A DNA stretch of 50,424 nucleotides from Paenibacillus alginolyticus DSM 5050 = NBRC 15375 (GCF_000422905.1 NZ_AUGY01000063.1:1-50424), one strand, 5' to 3'; shown: positions 17,939 to 27,129, numbered from the stretch's first letter. The notes: generated by a model from the letters alone, not told the origin. Translations and numbers: made by a program.

Positions 17939-18535
17939 ATGAACAATACAAATATTTTCTGGCATAAACCTGGTGTAAATCAAAAAGATAGAATTATATT
18001 AAATGAACATAAAAGTTGTGTTCTTTGGTTTACTGGATTATCCGCGTCAGGAAAATCAACGTTAGCCAATGAATTAGACAAACATTTACATAGCCAAAGT
18101 ATACGTTCTTATGTACTGGATGGGGATAATGTTAGGCATGGATTAAACAAGGACCTTGGTTTTTCACCTGAAGATCGTAAAGAAAACATTCGACGAGTTG
18201 GTGAGGTAGCTCGACTATTTGTAGATGCAGGCCTACTCACCATAACAGCCTTTATCTCTCCTTATCTCGAAGATAGAAATATGGTGCGATCTATGTTTCC
18301 ACAAGATGAATTCATTGAAGTTTATGTGAAATGTTCAGTTGAAGAATGCGAGCGCCGAGATCCAAAAGGGTTATATAAAATGGCTCGAACTAATCAAATA
18401 AAGGAATTTACTGGCGTTTCTGCTCCTTATGAGGTATCCGAAAACCCAGAGTTAATTATTGAGACAGATAAACAATCTATTGAAGATTCTGTTCTTCAAC
18501 TTGTTGATTATTTAAAAACCCAAGGATATTTGTAA
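17939..18535 (+). CDS. cysC: Adenylyl-sulfate kinase
   Basis: Phosphorylates adenosine 5'-phosphosulfate to PAPS. The 198-residue chain has the P-loop GLSASGKS (residues 33-40), LDGDNVRHGLN, FISPYLEDR and the RDPKGLYKMAR motif near the C-terminal third, all typical of CysC. The ATG at 17939 is preferred; the frame is open further upstream but lacks family similarity, and an AGGAG lies 13 bases before this start, slightly far. It has its own promoter and terminator, is divergent from wzm, and no sulfate adenylyltransferase or PAPS reductase lies nearby. PAPS supply for the cluster's sulfotransferase is the best explanation. Confidence 0.93.
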   Translation: MNNTNIFWHKPGVNQKDRIILNEHKSCVLWFTGLSASGKSTLANELDKHLHSQSIRSYVLDGDNVRHGLNKDLGFSPEDRKENIRRVGEVARLFVDAGLLTITAFISPYLEDRNMVRSMFPQDEFIEVYVKCSVEECERRDPKGLYKMARTNQIKEFTGVSAPYEVSENPELIIETDKQSIEDSVLQLVDYLKTQGYL

Positions 18536-18540
18536 ATATT

Positions 18541-18569
18541 AAGAGCCTCTTGATTAAAGAGGTTCTTTT
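18541..18569 (+). terminator. Rho-independent terminator after cysC
   Basis: An 11-bp stem (AAGAGCCTCTT with AAGAGGTTCTT, one G-U pair) with a five-base loop is followed by a short T-run, six bases after the cysC stop. Confidence 0.75.
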
Positions 18570-18573
18570 CCAT

Positions 18574-18602
18574 TTGGAAACCCCCTTCCAGTATGCTAAA
18601 AT
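18574..18602 (+). promoter_or_regulatory. Promoter for the O-antigen-ligase-like gene
   Basis: TTGGAA (18574-18579), a 17-base spacer and TAAAAT (18597-18602), with TGC just before the -10 as in extended -10 promoters. It lies between the cysC terminator and the next start. Confidence 0.55.
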
Positions 18603-18638
18603 AAAGTCGAACTTTAGCAAAAAAGGAGACTGTCTTTC

Positions 18639-21158
18639 ATGAGTGCAAGTAAGAATGCCTACGCGGCTTCGCGTGCAAAAGCGAATGGAACGATAACGAC
18701 AGAGAAAAGCTCTGTTATTTTTTGGATTTTGACTGTGTTTACGGGCTTGTTTATGTTCTGGGCGCCGTTTCAGCGGGCGTTGTTCAATGGTGGGACTTAC
18801 GATTTCGAGAGAACAATCTACTCGGCTTCGGTATGGTCCTCCATCATATTGCTACTAATTGCAATACTTACTTTCTTTGTATTCAAGCTTAAAGAACAAA
18901 AAGATGTGTTGACGATCCTTGTCTTAATGATGCCGTTGACTTACGTAATCTCTCTTTCAAATGCGGCATCTCATTATTTGGCAACAAATATGATCTATAT
19001 ACAAATGCTGTATGCAACCTTCTTCATTTTAGGTGTATTTCTGACAAAAAACAAGCTTGGTACGTCGATTATTGCCAGTTTGTTAATTATTTCCGGCTAT
19101 TTCGTTGTCCTCTTCGGACTTTTGTATTGGTTAGGTAACGGAAACTTCGCTGGACACCTGGTTGGATGGTTCGCTTTGATGGATGCAGCTAATCCTAACT
19201 TGTACCGCGATGCGATCATGACGGACTCCAACGGTCTGCGACTCACTTCTGTTTTCCAATATGCGAATACGTATGCTGCCTTTTTAATCACATTATCTCT
19301 TGGGGCATTGTTCTTCATTGTGAAGTCTCGAAAATGGTACGTAGTTCTTCCTCATGCAATCATGTTGGTGCCAATCATTGTTTCATTCTGGCTAACACTT
19401 TCCCGCGGCGCGATTGTGATCATTCCGGTTGTTTTCTTAATTATGCTTTTCTTCTTCTCGATTAGTAGACAGATTCTAGCACTCATACAATTTGGTCTAG
19501 CATTTGCAGCGTCATTAGCCATTTTACAAAAAGTGACAGATATTGGGATTGGATTACAAAAACAACCTAGTGCAGCTGAATCCTTGCACGGTTGGTGGAT
19601 TTTACTTCTTACTTCGATAGTTTTCACTGCACTTGCAATCGTTATTCAACGCTTCGGAGCTCCTTGGTTAGAGCGAGTGACTGCTCGATTCTCAGCTAAG
19701 AAGAATGCTACTTTCATCCTCCCTATAGCTGCTATTATCGTCGGTGTTATAGGAGCTGTTCTTCTTTTCGGAGATACAGGTTTGAAAAATATTCTTCCTA
19801 ACAATGTCAAAATACGTCTAGAAAATATCAACTTCCAACAACACAGCGTTTTAGAGCGCGGTACTTTTTACAAAGATGCAGTGAAGCTCTGGTCTGATTA
19901 TCCGATCATTGGAGCAGGCGGTGGTGCTTGGGCTTCCTTATATGAGAAGTATCAAAACAACCCTTACACAAGTCGTCAGGCTCATAACTTCGCACTTCAA
20001 TACTTGGTTGAGGCCGGTGCGCTTGGATTCCTTGCCTTTATCGGTTTCGTACTTGCTGTTATGGTCTTTTATATACGAAGCTACATCAAAAGCTCACAGG
20101 AAAAAAGAGATCTACACTTCCTATTTTTCATCGTAACAGTTTCACTTTTAGCACACAGTATGATTGACTTCGATCTGAGTTATGTGTACTTAGGTGCTAT
20201 CTTGTTCCTTGCATTAGGTGGGATGCTGAGTAACAGCACATCGGCTCCGATACGATTAAAGTCTGATTCACTTACGCTTCACAAAATGTTCCCGGCACTC
20301 CTGGCTGTTTTGTCGATCGTGATGTTCTATATCTCGGCTCAACTAGTCTCAGCGAATAGTTCTTATCAGCAAACCCTTGAAGTTATCAAAAAGAGTCAAG
20401 ATTACAATCAAATTGTAACTCCGCTGGACAAAGCGATTTCTTTGCACCCTGCTCATCCAGACTATTTGTTAACAGGACAGGTTAGTAGAATCGGCATTCT
20501 TCTTCAAGTTTCTAATCAGATGCAGAAGGAAGACCCGAAGAAAGCAGAAACTTTTTTCAATCAAGCACAAGATCTTCTCAATCAATTGCTGAAAAAGGAA
20601 CCGCATAACCGGATGGTCGCCATGCAGCAGCTCAATATGCTTCTGATTAAAGGCAAAACTCAAGATGCGTTAGACTGGTCCACCGCTCAAATTCCTAACT
20701 ATCCTTGGTATATTGATCTCTATGAGAAAAGCATGTCTTTAAATATCGAACTCGCAAACCAAGAAATTCAAAAGAATAATATACAAGATACGAATAAAAA
20801 GCTCGACAATGTACTTGCCACATACAATGAAGTTCTGGCTCGCATCGATTCCCTGAAGAATCTACCTAAAGAACAAGCACAAGGACGCGAGTTCGCTGTG
20901 ACGCCTAGTATGGCGCTCAATGTAGGTCAAGTTCACTACATGCGTGGTGACTATGCGGGTGCAGCTAATACGATTAAACCGTATGTGACTGATAAATTCG
21001 ATGATCAGACGAACCGGGTCGTCGCCAGATGGTATCTGGCAGCTCTTCAGAAGCAAGGAACTGCGGACAATGATTTGTTAAATAAGCTTATTGCCAAGGA
21101 TCCAGCGGAGAAACAGAATATTGATGCAATCATAGCTACAAATTTTCAGTTGAAATAG
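18639..21158 (+). CDS. O-antigen ligase/polymerase family membrane protein with a C-terminal repeat domain
   Basis: 839 residues. Residues about 25-515 contain around a dozen membrane helices and the large extracytoplasmic loop expected of the WaaL/Wzy (O-antigen ligase) family, including WSDYPIIGAGGGAW and the following SRQAHNFALQYLVEAG. Residues about 545-835 form a helical, TPR-like outer domain (LDKAISLHPAHPDYLL, LLNQLLKKEPHNRM). It should transfer or polymerise lipid-linked glycan outside the membrane, perhaps onto the S-layer protein or a cell-wall polymer. It has its own promoter and terminator and its base composition is closer to the housekeeping genes than to the glycan cluster, so it may belong to the older chromosome. 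Confidence 0.82.
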   Translation: MSASKNAYAASRAKANGTITTEKSSVIFWILTVFTGLFMFWAPFQRALFNGGTYDFERTIYSASVWSSIILLLIAILTFFVFKLKEQKDVLTILVLMMPLTYVISLSNAASHYLATNMIYIQMLYATFFILGVFLTKNKLGTSIIASLLIISGYFVVLFGLLYWLGNGNFAGHLVGWFALMDAANPNLYRDAIMTDSNGLRLTSVFQYANTYAAFLITLSLGALFFIVKSRKWYVVLPHAIMLVPIIVSFWLTLSRGAIVIIPVVFLIMLFFFSISRQILALIQFGLAFAASLAILQKVTDIGIGLQKQPSAAESLHGWWILLLTSIVFTALAIVIQRFGAPWLERVTARFSAKKNATFILPIAAIIVGVIGAVLLFGDTGLKNILPNNVKIRLENINFQQHSVLERGTFYKDAVKLWSDYPIIGAGGGAWASLYEKYQNNPYTSRQAHNFALQYLVEAGALGFLAFIGFVLAVMVFYIRSYIKSSQEKRDLHFLFFIVTVSLLAHSMIDFDLSYVYLGAILFLALGGMLSNSTSAPIRLKSDSLTLHKMFPALLAVLSIVMFYISAQLVSANSSYQQTLEVIKKSQDYNQIVTPLDKAISLHPAHPDYLLTGQVSRIGILLQVSNQMQKEDPKKAETFFNQAQDLLNQLLKKEPHNRMVAMQQLNMLLIKGKTQDALDWSTAQIPNYPWYIDLYEKSMSLNIELANQEIQKNNIQDTNKKLDNVLATYNEVLARIDSLKNLPKEQAQGREFAVTPSMALNVGQVHYMRGDYAGAANTIKPYVTDKFDDQTNRVVARWYLAALQKQGTADNDLLNKLIAKDPAEKQNIDAIIATNFQLK

Positions 21159-21161
21159 GAA

Positions 21162-21190
21162 AAAGGCGCCACATGATGTGGTGCCTTTTT
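21162..21190. terminator. Bidirectional terminator between two converging genes
   Basis: GGCGCCACA and TGTGGTGCC pair around a three-base loop and are flanked by A5 and T5 runs, so the hairpin can end transcription from both sides. Confidence 0.85.
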
Positions 21191-21205
21191 CTTTTCCATT
21201 TTCCT

Positions 21206-21964
21206 TTATCGCCCCGTCCACATATCCATCACACTGTCCGGATCCTGAAACATTTTATAAGGAATATAGCAGTATCCATGATCTCCCCAGTGCGCGCCCC
21301 AGCTGTTGCGCACGATGACATAACCTGACTGGCCTCGATCCACATACCCGACTGCCAACATGGCATGTCCGCCCAGTACCCGTTCACGCTTCTTCTTTGG
21401 AACCGGAATTTTGCCCGTTTGGGCTGCTTCAGGAGATTGGAAGCTCTCGTATATCATTATGCCGATAACAACGGGTGATTGCTCAGCCAGTGCTGCCTTG
21501 AGAGCATATAAATCTGTGATCCGATGGTAGTCGCCGATTTTGTAATTAGCTGCATCCCCTCCTGCTTTGGAATCGGGCGTATCTCTGAAATCCCCAATGT
21601 TATAGGGATAATCCTCTTCTGGACAAACACCAATCTTCTGGAGCACTTTCATCCCATCTCGGATATAGGCCCCTGAGTCTTCATCCACATGACCTTCGAG
21701 CTTGCGTTCGTGCCAATACAGGAAAAGCCGAGAAAGGGCTGTCCACTTCTCCTGACTGCTTACGAGCAAATACTCTCGAAGCCCGCTAGCTATGGCGTTG
21801 GCCGTACAGCTTCCGAGTGCGCCTTGATCGACTATGGGGGACATGTTTGAGCGCAAGTCGACTTTCTTGGGCAGCTCGCTCGGGGACTTAAACGCCGTAC
21901 TCATAAAATGATAATCGCGTAAATCACGCTTCTCCCGTTTCAAAGGGAACACACGATTCGACAT
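21206..21964 (-). CDS. Papain-like (C1A) cysteine protease without a signal peptide
   Basis: 252 residues. The catalytic Cys is C53 in DQGALGSCTANA, the His is in LGGHAMLAVGY and the Asn in VRNSWGAHWG, giving the complete triad of the papain family; the Gln of the oxyanion hole is in VDQG. There is no signal peptide and little propeptide, so it is presumably cytoplasmic or spore-located. The ATG at 21964 has AAAGGG nine bases upstream; an earlier in-frame start at 21982 lacks a site. It lies next to a spore-coat gene read in the same direction, but a terminator separates them. Substrate unknown. Confidence 0.85.
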   Translation of the reverse strand: MSNRVFPLKREKRDLRDYHFMSTAFKSPSELPKKVDLRSNMSPIVDQGALGSCTANAIASGLREYLLVSSQEKWTALSRLFLYWHERKLEGHVDEDSGAYIRDGMKVLQKIGVCPEEDYPYNIGDFRDTPDSKAGGDAANYKIGDYHRITDLYALKAALAEQSPVVIGIMIYESFQSPEAAQTGKIPVPKKKRERVLGGHAMLAVGYVDRGQSGYVIVRNSWGAHWGDHGYCYIPYKMFQDPDSVMDMWTGR

Positions 21965-22102
21965 AACCACACACCCTTTCAATATGATACATAATTATAC
22001 AATTTATACTAAAATATGTATACGGTCTGTTTCACTATACTAATAGAAGCCCGGCCCCCAATGTATTGTTCATTTCTACTGTTCTGAGTACACACAAAAC
22101 AA

Positions 22103-22136
22103 CCCCCAAAAAGAATCATCAGATTCTTTCCGAGGG
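22103..22136 (-). terminator. Terminator after the CotD-like gene
   Basis: A fully paired 15-bp stem (with G-U pairs) around a four-base loop, followed on the minus strand by a T-rich tail. It lies ten bases after the coat gene stop. Confidence 0.85.
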
Positions 22137-22145
22137 TATCCTTAT

Positions 22146-22451
22146 CTACTTCTCACGCAGCATGCCTTGATGCGGATGCGGATGAGTACCGCAATATTCA
22201 TCTACCTCAGAACAAGTGTAAACATGCTCATAGACAGGAACGCAGTGGTGGCGGTTAACGATTTGAATAGGATGAATAACTTGAACTCTTTGTGGGTGGT
22301 AGAAGTCTCTTACAACTCTTTCTGGATCTGTCATGATTGGGTCAGCAGGTGGACATTGAAATGGTTTGCCTGGGCCAGGTTGGCTAAGCGGACTGAGTTG
22401 GCTAGGTTGGCTAAGCGGGCTGAAATGGTGATGGTGATGTTTGTGTTCCAT
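22146..22451 (-). CDS. cotD: CotD-family spore coat protein
   Basis: 101 residues, rich in His, Pro and Gln. It starts with a His run (MEHKHHHHHF), continues with a short SPLSQPSQLSPLSQP repeat and ends with HPQRVQVIHPIQIVNRHHC and VYTCSEVDEYCG, which is the conserved core of CotD inner-coat proteins. The ATG at 22451 has AGAGGAG 11 bases upstream; the longer frame to 22559 is not coat-like. It should be made late in the mother cell. A TA-rich box at 22482-22490 resembles a sigma-K -10 site. Confidence 0.85.
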   Translation of the reverse strand: MEHKHHHHHFSPLSQPSQLSPLSQPGPGKPFQCPPADPIMTDPERVVRDFYHPQRVQVIHPIQIVNRHHCVPVYEHVYTCSEVDEYCGTHPHPHQGMLREK

Positions 22452-22481
22452 GGATGGGTCAACTCCTCTATAGGTTTGTGT

Positions 22482-22490
22482 TAGTATACG
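22482..22490 (-). promoter_or_regulatory. Possible sigma-K -10 element for cotD
   Basis: On the minus strand CGTATACTA matches the remembered sigma-K -10 pattern CATANNNTA in five of six fixed positions, about 30 bases before the start. No convincing -35 AC was found at the expected distance, so this is weak. Confidence 0.25.
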
Positions 22491-22724
22491 TTTATCCCTA
22501 GTCCAAGGAATGTACCAATGCCTATTAAGCCAATAATTAGGCTTGGTTTTATGGGCCAAGCAGGTTAAAAGTCCAAGCAGGCCCGAAAATAGCAGGCTAT
22601 CTGCACCATGATACCTCTCCCTTTTGCTTCATATATTTGTTACAATTGAGAAATGACATAAACTTGATGGTATGATCCCATCCCTTGCGTCTTGAATTCC
22701 CATACCTTAGAAGGAGGAGGGAGT

Positions 22725-25700
22725 ATGATGAATCATACAACTCAAAACACGAATTCCGACTTTCGGCATTTAACATACTCTCATGCCCCTGGTTATTCTG
22801 AGATGCATCTTCATCATAAGCTTTGGAATTATTTCCACGAAAAACAAATCGAGAATCGTTTGCTTTCTTGGGCCAAAGCCGCAAAAGGAGATTATTTCCG
22901 ACAGCCGCTGAATTGGAATTTTGCCGAGAGCAATCTTGTCGTTCAGCTTTCTCCATTATCAGAAGGCTATTTGCCGTTTTCACATATTGAAAAAGCTGCA
23001 TTAAGCGATGAATCCAAAGGTAAATTGCTGATCTCCATTTGTAGAGCGCTTTCCATTTTGCACGAAGAGCAGTTTTATATGGGCTTTTTGCTGCCAGAGC
23101 AGCTTTTTTTCAATCCGCAAACGTTAGGCATTATTATCGATGTCCAGCCATTCCCTTCTGCTATCGAATTTATTAATCATTTATTGACGGACTTTTCATT
23201 CTCTTCATTTCCACGTTATGCACGGCGATTTCTGCTTTCCAGAGCTGCTGATTTCGAAGCTATCCATCTACTGATTCATACGATATATGGCTCCGACTCC
23301 GTGCCTAATAACCTGCTGCAATTATCAGAACGTCTGCGTTCTGAACCAGAAACTATGTTATTCGCTGATGAAATTGCCGATATCATTCGAGCAGCCTTTC
23401 AACTGCCTGAGCAGTTGCAACCGCTTATTTCCCATAGTAGCCCCAACTGGCTGCACCCTGCCGCCGCGCCAATTACGCAAGAACATCAAAAGCATTTTCG
23501 TTATTTTTTACAATCAAATGAGAAGCGTTTATTAGGGCTCGTTTGTGAGGATGAGGCTATTCGATTTGATGTTTATACGCAGCATGTCAATGAGATGTTA
23601 GAAAGAGGCTATTTCTTCAAAATTGTCTCCCAAGGACTTCCTTATTCAACTTTGCGTGAAGTGGTCTCCAGAACCTTACATCTTGGCTTTGGCTTATTTC
23701 CAGAATCAATCACCATGCTGCGGAATCTTTCTCGTAAATTTGACCAGCTTCTCAAAAAGCACTATGAAGGCGACGATATCCTTTATTTGCTAACGGAGTG
23801 GTTGTATCAATTTTTCTGTTCCATTATCCCGATGTTCCCTGTTCAAAATCTTTTTTACATTTTTGAAAACAGCGAACACTTTGATGAAGATTCCCAGCTC
23901 ATTTTCCTTAACTTCTGGAGAGAACATGGTCATGAAATGACCGGCTTGCATGTTATTTTCAGCGGCAGCCAGACACCTTCACAATTCACTAGCTTATCCT
24001 TTCAAACACTTGAAATTCATCATGCGGACCAGGCGATTTATGAACAGCTGTTGTCTTCACAATTGGGACGAGCTGATTCCACGTTACTATCCGAATTAAA
24101 AAATTGGTTTTATGAGCACAAGATCAACTTTAGCCATTGCCGCATCATTCTGCAGGAGCTCATTCAATCTGGAAGTATTCATCTCACTAACAAGGGCTGG
24201 CACAAAACAACAACATTTCATCTTGATGATGCAAAGCTCCAATCTCTTCCCTTGTTTTCTAAGCGAATCTCCGTTTTGAACAATGAGGAACTGGAGCTGC
24301 TGCGGCTTTTATGCTGTTTGCCAATGCCAATAAGCGTGTTTTCCCTATTTAAGGCTAATGAAGCGGATTTAGGAAACATCCTGTCTTCGGTTACGAAGCT
24401 GGCAGAGCTTGGCCTTGTTCATGTCAGTCACAATGATAGTTTATTTATCTCAACTGAAATTACCGAATTGGTCTTGCAACAGCTGCCAGCCGTTCAACAA
24501 ATGTCTTACTACCAAACAGCACTGATTTACCAGCATCAATTCCGTCCAGTTGGTTTACCTCAACTTATTTCACTATCCAGCCAAGCGAGTGAGTTTAAAG
24601 TAGAATATTATTTGCTTTTAAAATATTATAAACAGATCCGTTCCCTCCTCTCTTATGAACAAAAGGTTGAATTATTAGAACGCATCAAATATTTATATGA
24701 AAAATTAGAACGGCCTTATCTCATTTTCCTAGACAGGCTGCTAAGTAGAATGTATCTTCTGCTTAACCAATTTGCTCTTTCCGAACAATTAGCTCTAGCG
24801 GTATATGAACGAACAGGCCAAATCACCGATCGTTTCGAGTGGATGTATATCCGCATTATTCAAAATGATTTGGATGTTTATATTTTACGTGAGCAACTGT
24901 TCCCCTTTATTTTCGATGAAAGTCAGGCATTAGAAGACCGGGTACGAGCTGCATTTCTACTCAATACCAGCAATCTCTGTTTCCCTCTATTGGATGATGA
25001 GGTGCGTAAGCTTCATGTCTTCTATACCGAGGTCGTCTATCCAAAGAGAAATTTGCTTTCACTTCGCCATTTTGCGGAGATTACGAACTATTATACGATT
25101 AATATGCTGATTCATTTTCCTGAAACCGAGGAGTGGGCTTTATCCATTGCAGCTAAGTTAGAACCGCTTCTGCAAACATCACCTCATACGGACCTCATGC
25201 TCCGTCTTTATGATTTATATTCCTACCAGAGCAACAATAAACTGATCAATACGTATGTATATCGCGGGATTGAAGGTGCCAAGCGCTCTGGCTACACGAC
25301 GAAGGAACAAGTAGGCCATCTGAATGCTATGGAGTTCTCTTTAAATCAAGGAGACTTGGCCAGCTACTACTATCACAAAGAACGTGTCCTGCAGGTTGAC
25401 GAATTGCGGCGCAAGGATTTGGCCGAGACATATTTAACGAATCAGTTGTTATATGCACTTGAATGGGACCAGTGGGAACTGTTTCAGGAATTGGAAGCCC
25501 TCCTGTTCGAGCAGCAAATCACAGAGTCGAGTATGGCTTTATTATCTGTTTTTCAAGGTTATGTCGCTTTCCGTCAAAATCAACCTATCCTCGTCCCGGG
25601 CTTCTTGAAATTTGAGAACACGTCGTTCTTCTTGGACGCGCTGTTTCAAACTAGAGAAGGAAATTTGGAACTAGCCTGCAAGCTTTTTGAACAATTTATT

Positions 25701-26960
25701 TCGAAAAATAACTCAGGGATGTATGCTGGCTGGGCTTACCGAGAATTGCTTACGCTCCTGTTAGCGCTTCGCTCGGAGAATATGGGGATTTGGTTCGAAA
25801 ACTTTGAAGCTTATCTCAAACGATGTTCTTTTGACATCTTTTGGCCAGATTATTTTAGACTTTCAGCGGAGAGGTCCATCTATGAGGGCGATGTTCAAAA
25901 TGCGATGCTGTATTTGCGGCGGGCATTAAATGGTTATCAAATTATTCAAAAGGAAACTTGGCTCCCCTACTTAACCGATTGCATGGAACGGGTAATTCGG
26001 CCCACCTTTGCCCCGGCATCACCTGCGATTATGCAGGATGATTTTGTTCAAAAAATGATTGCCGACCGAGAGCAATGGTTGCTCCTCTCCTTGGATTTAC
26101 AAATCATCATCGAGCTCAGTGAACAGGTTACCGAAACTTTGGATCTAATGACAACCATGCAGAGGTTGACCAAGGCACTTTTTGACTACTTTCCAGTCAT
26201 TCAACTCGCCATCACCTACACATTGCTGCATTATAAACAAAAGGTTTTCGTGACAGCTTCCGGACTAAGAGACCACGATGAATTGGTTGCTTATCAAACC
26301 CGAAGTGAAGATAGCTGGGCCCACACTTTCACTCTCTTTCAGCGAGGGGATCAAGCTATTACGCTCCAGGTTTATGTAGATGGCATGACCAAAACAAAGC
26401 TGCAGCATATGGAGCATTTTCTTTCTTTCATCAAACCGCATATTATCAATGTTCTCTTGCATAGAGAGATGGTGATTGATAACCTGACCGGCTTTTATTT
26501 ACGCGGTTATTTCATGGAAAAGCTGAGGGAAGAATTCGATCTCTCTAGACGCTATAACCTCGACTTATCCGTGATCATGATCGATGTGGATAATTTCCGC
26601 AAGGTCAATGAGTTTGGACACCCGGAAGGGGACCGAGTTTTACGAGAAATCGCAGATATTTTCCGGTTTCATTTAAGAAAGAGCGATATCGCTGGACGAT
26701 ATGGCGGCGAGGAGCTTATTCTCATTTTACCTAAAACGGATGGAAAGGAAGCACTCAAGATTGCCCATCAGCTGAGAGCGGAAATTGAGAGAGAATTTGC
26801 CTTCGGGCGCCCTTACCAAATCACCGTCAGTGTGGGCGTATCTTCCCTAGAGCTCTGCAGTCCAACTTCGATTGAGGAATTGATTGAACAGGCTGATACG
26901 GCGGAGATTACTGCGAAGCAGACCGGGAAGAACAAGGTTGTTGCTGCTTGGGATTTTTAA
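22725..26960 (+). CDS. Giant diguanylate cyclase: degenerate kinase/STAND-ATPase scaffold, helical repeats and GGDEF domain
   Basis: 1411 residues, no membrane segment. Residues about 60-215 resemble the C-lobe of a Ser/Thr kinase (ICRALSILHEEQFYMGFLLP) without catalytic motifs. About 250-600 looks like the AAA/STAND ATPase of hybrid kinases, but the P-loop is gone (LLGLVCEDEAIRFD near 268) and only a Walker-B-like FENSEHFDEDS remains near 375. About 600-1130 is helical, TPR-like. About 1135-1235 may be a GAF-like domain. About 1245-1405 is a GGDEF domain with NLTGFYLRGYF and an intact GGEEL active site near 1326. It should make cyclic di-GMP in response to an unknown input. AAGGAGG lies seven bases before the ATG at 22725; a second ATG follows at once. 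The gene is monocistronic. Confidence 0.85.
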   Translation: MMNHTTQNTNSDFRHLTYSHAPGYSEMHLHHKLWNYFHEKQIENRLLSWAKAAKGDYFRQPLNWNFAESNLVVQLSPLSEGYLPFSHIEKAALSDESKGKLLISICRALSILHEEQFYMGFLLPEQLFFNPQTLGIIIDVQPFPSAIEFINHLLTDFSFSSFPRYARRFLLSRAADFEAIHLLIHTIYGSDSVPNNLLQLSERLRSEPETMLFADEIADIIRAAFQLPEQLQPLISHSSPNWLHPAAAPITQEHQKHFRYFLQSNEKRLLGLVCEDEAIRFDVYTQHVNEMLERGYFFKIVSQGLPYSTLREVVSRTLHLGFGLFPESITMLRNLSRKFDQLLKKHYEGDDILYLLTEWLYQFFCSIIPMFPVQNLFYIFENSEHFDEDSQLIFLNFWREHGHEMTGLHVIFSGSQTPSQFTSLSFQTLEIHHADQAIYEQLLSSQLGRADSTLLSELKNWFYEHKINFSHCRIILQELIQSGSIHLTNKGWHKTTTFHLDDAKLQSLPLFSKRISVLNNEELELLRLLCCLPMPISVFSLFKANEADLGNILSSVTKLAELGLVHVSHNDSLFISTEITELVLQQLPAVQQMSYYQTALIYQHQFRPVGLPQLISLSSQASEFKVEYYLLLKYYKQIRSLLSYEQKVELLERIKYLYEKLERPYLIFLDRLLSRMYLLLNQFALSEQLALAVYERTGQITDRFEWMYIRIIQNDLDVYILREQLFPFIFDESQALEDRVRAAFLLNTSNLCFPLLDDEVRKLHVFYTEVVYPKRNLLSLRHFAEITNYYTINMLIHFPETEEWALSIAAKLEPLLQTSPHTDLMLRLYDLYSYQSNNKLINTYVYRGIEGAKRSGYTTKEQVGHLNAMEFSLNQGDLASYYYHKERVLQVDELRRKDLAETYLTNQLLYALEWDQWELFQELEALLFEQQITESSMALLSVFQGYVAFRQNQPILVPGFLKFENTSFFLDALFQTREGNLELACKLFEQFISKNNSGMYAGWAYRELLTLLLALRSENMGIWFENFEAYLKRCSFDIFWPDYFRLSAERSIYEGDVQNAMLYLRRALNGYQIIQKETWLPYLTDCMERVIRPTFAPASPAIMQDDFVQKMIADREQWLLLSLDLQIIIELSEQVTETLDLMTTMQRLTKALFDYFPVIQLAITYTLLHYKQKVFVTASGLRDHDELVAYQTRSEDSWAHTFTLFQRGDQAITLQVYVDGMTKTKLQHMEHFLSFIKPHIINVLLHREMVIDNLTGFYLRGYFMEKLREEFDLSRRYNLDLSVIMIDVDNFRKVNEFGHPEGDRVLREIADIFRFHLRKSDIAGRYGGEELILILPKTDGKEALKIAHQLRAEIEREFAFGRPYQITVSVGVSSLELCSPTSIEELIEQADTAEITAKQTGKNKVVAAWDF

Positions 26961-27035
26961 TGTTATGAAAAAGTTTGAGAATATCGAAACCGACAATAAG
27001 TTACTTGAAACGATCCAGACCACAACCTTCACAAT

Positions 27036-27056
27036 AAGCCCATAAGGGCTTTTTTT
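27036..27056 (+). terminator. Terminator after the diguanylate cyclase gene
   Basis: AAGCCC and GGGCTT pair around ATAA and run into seven T residues. Confidence 0.85.
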
Positions 27057-27129
27057 ATGTTAATAAGATCGTGCTTCAATAAAGTCATCATGGAGCGCCG
27101 ACGAAAAAGATCTGTGATTTGCTCTACTA

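Noticed and set aside
22452..22724. Hidden gene or RNA between cotD and the diguanylate cyclase
   Set aside because: Frames here lack ribosome sites and family features, and no convincing hairpin or promoter with good spacing was found.
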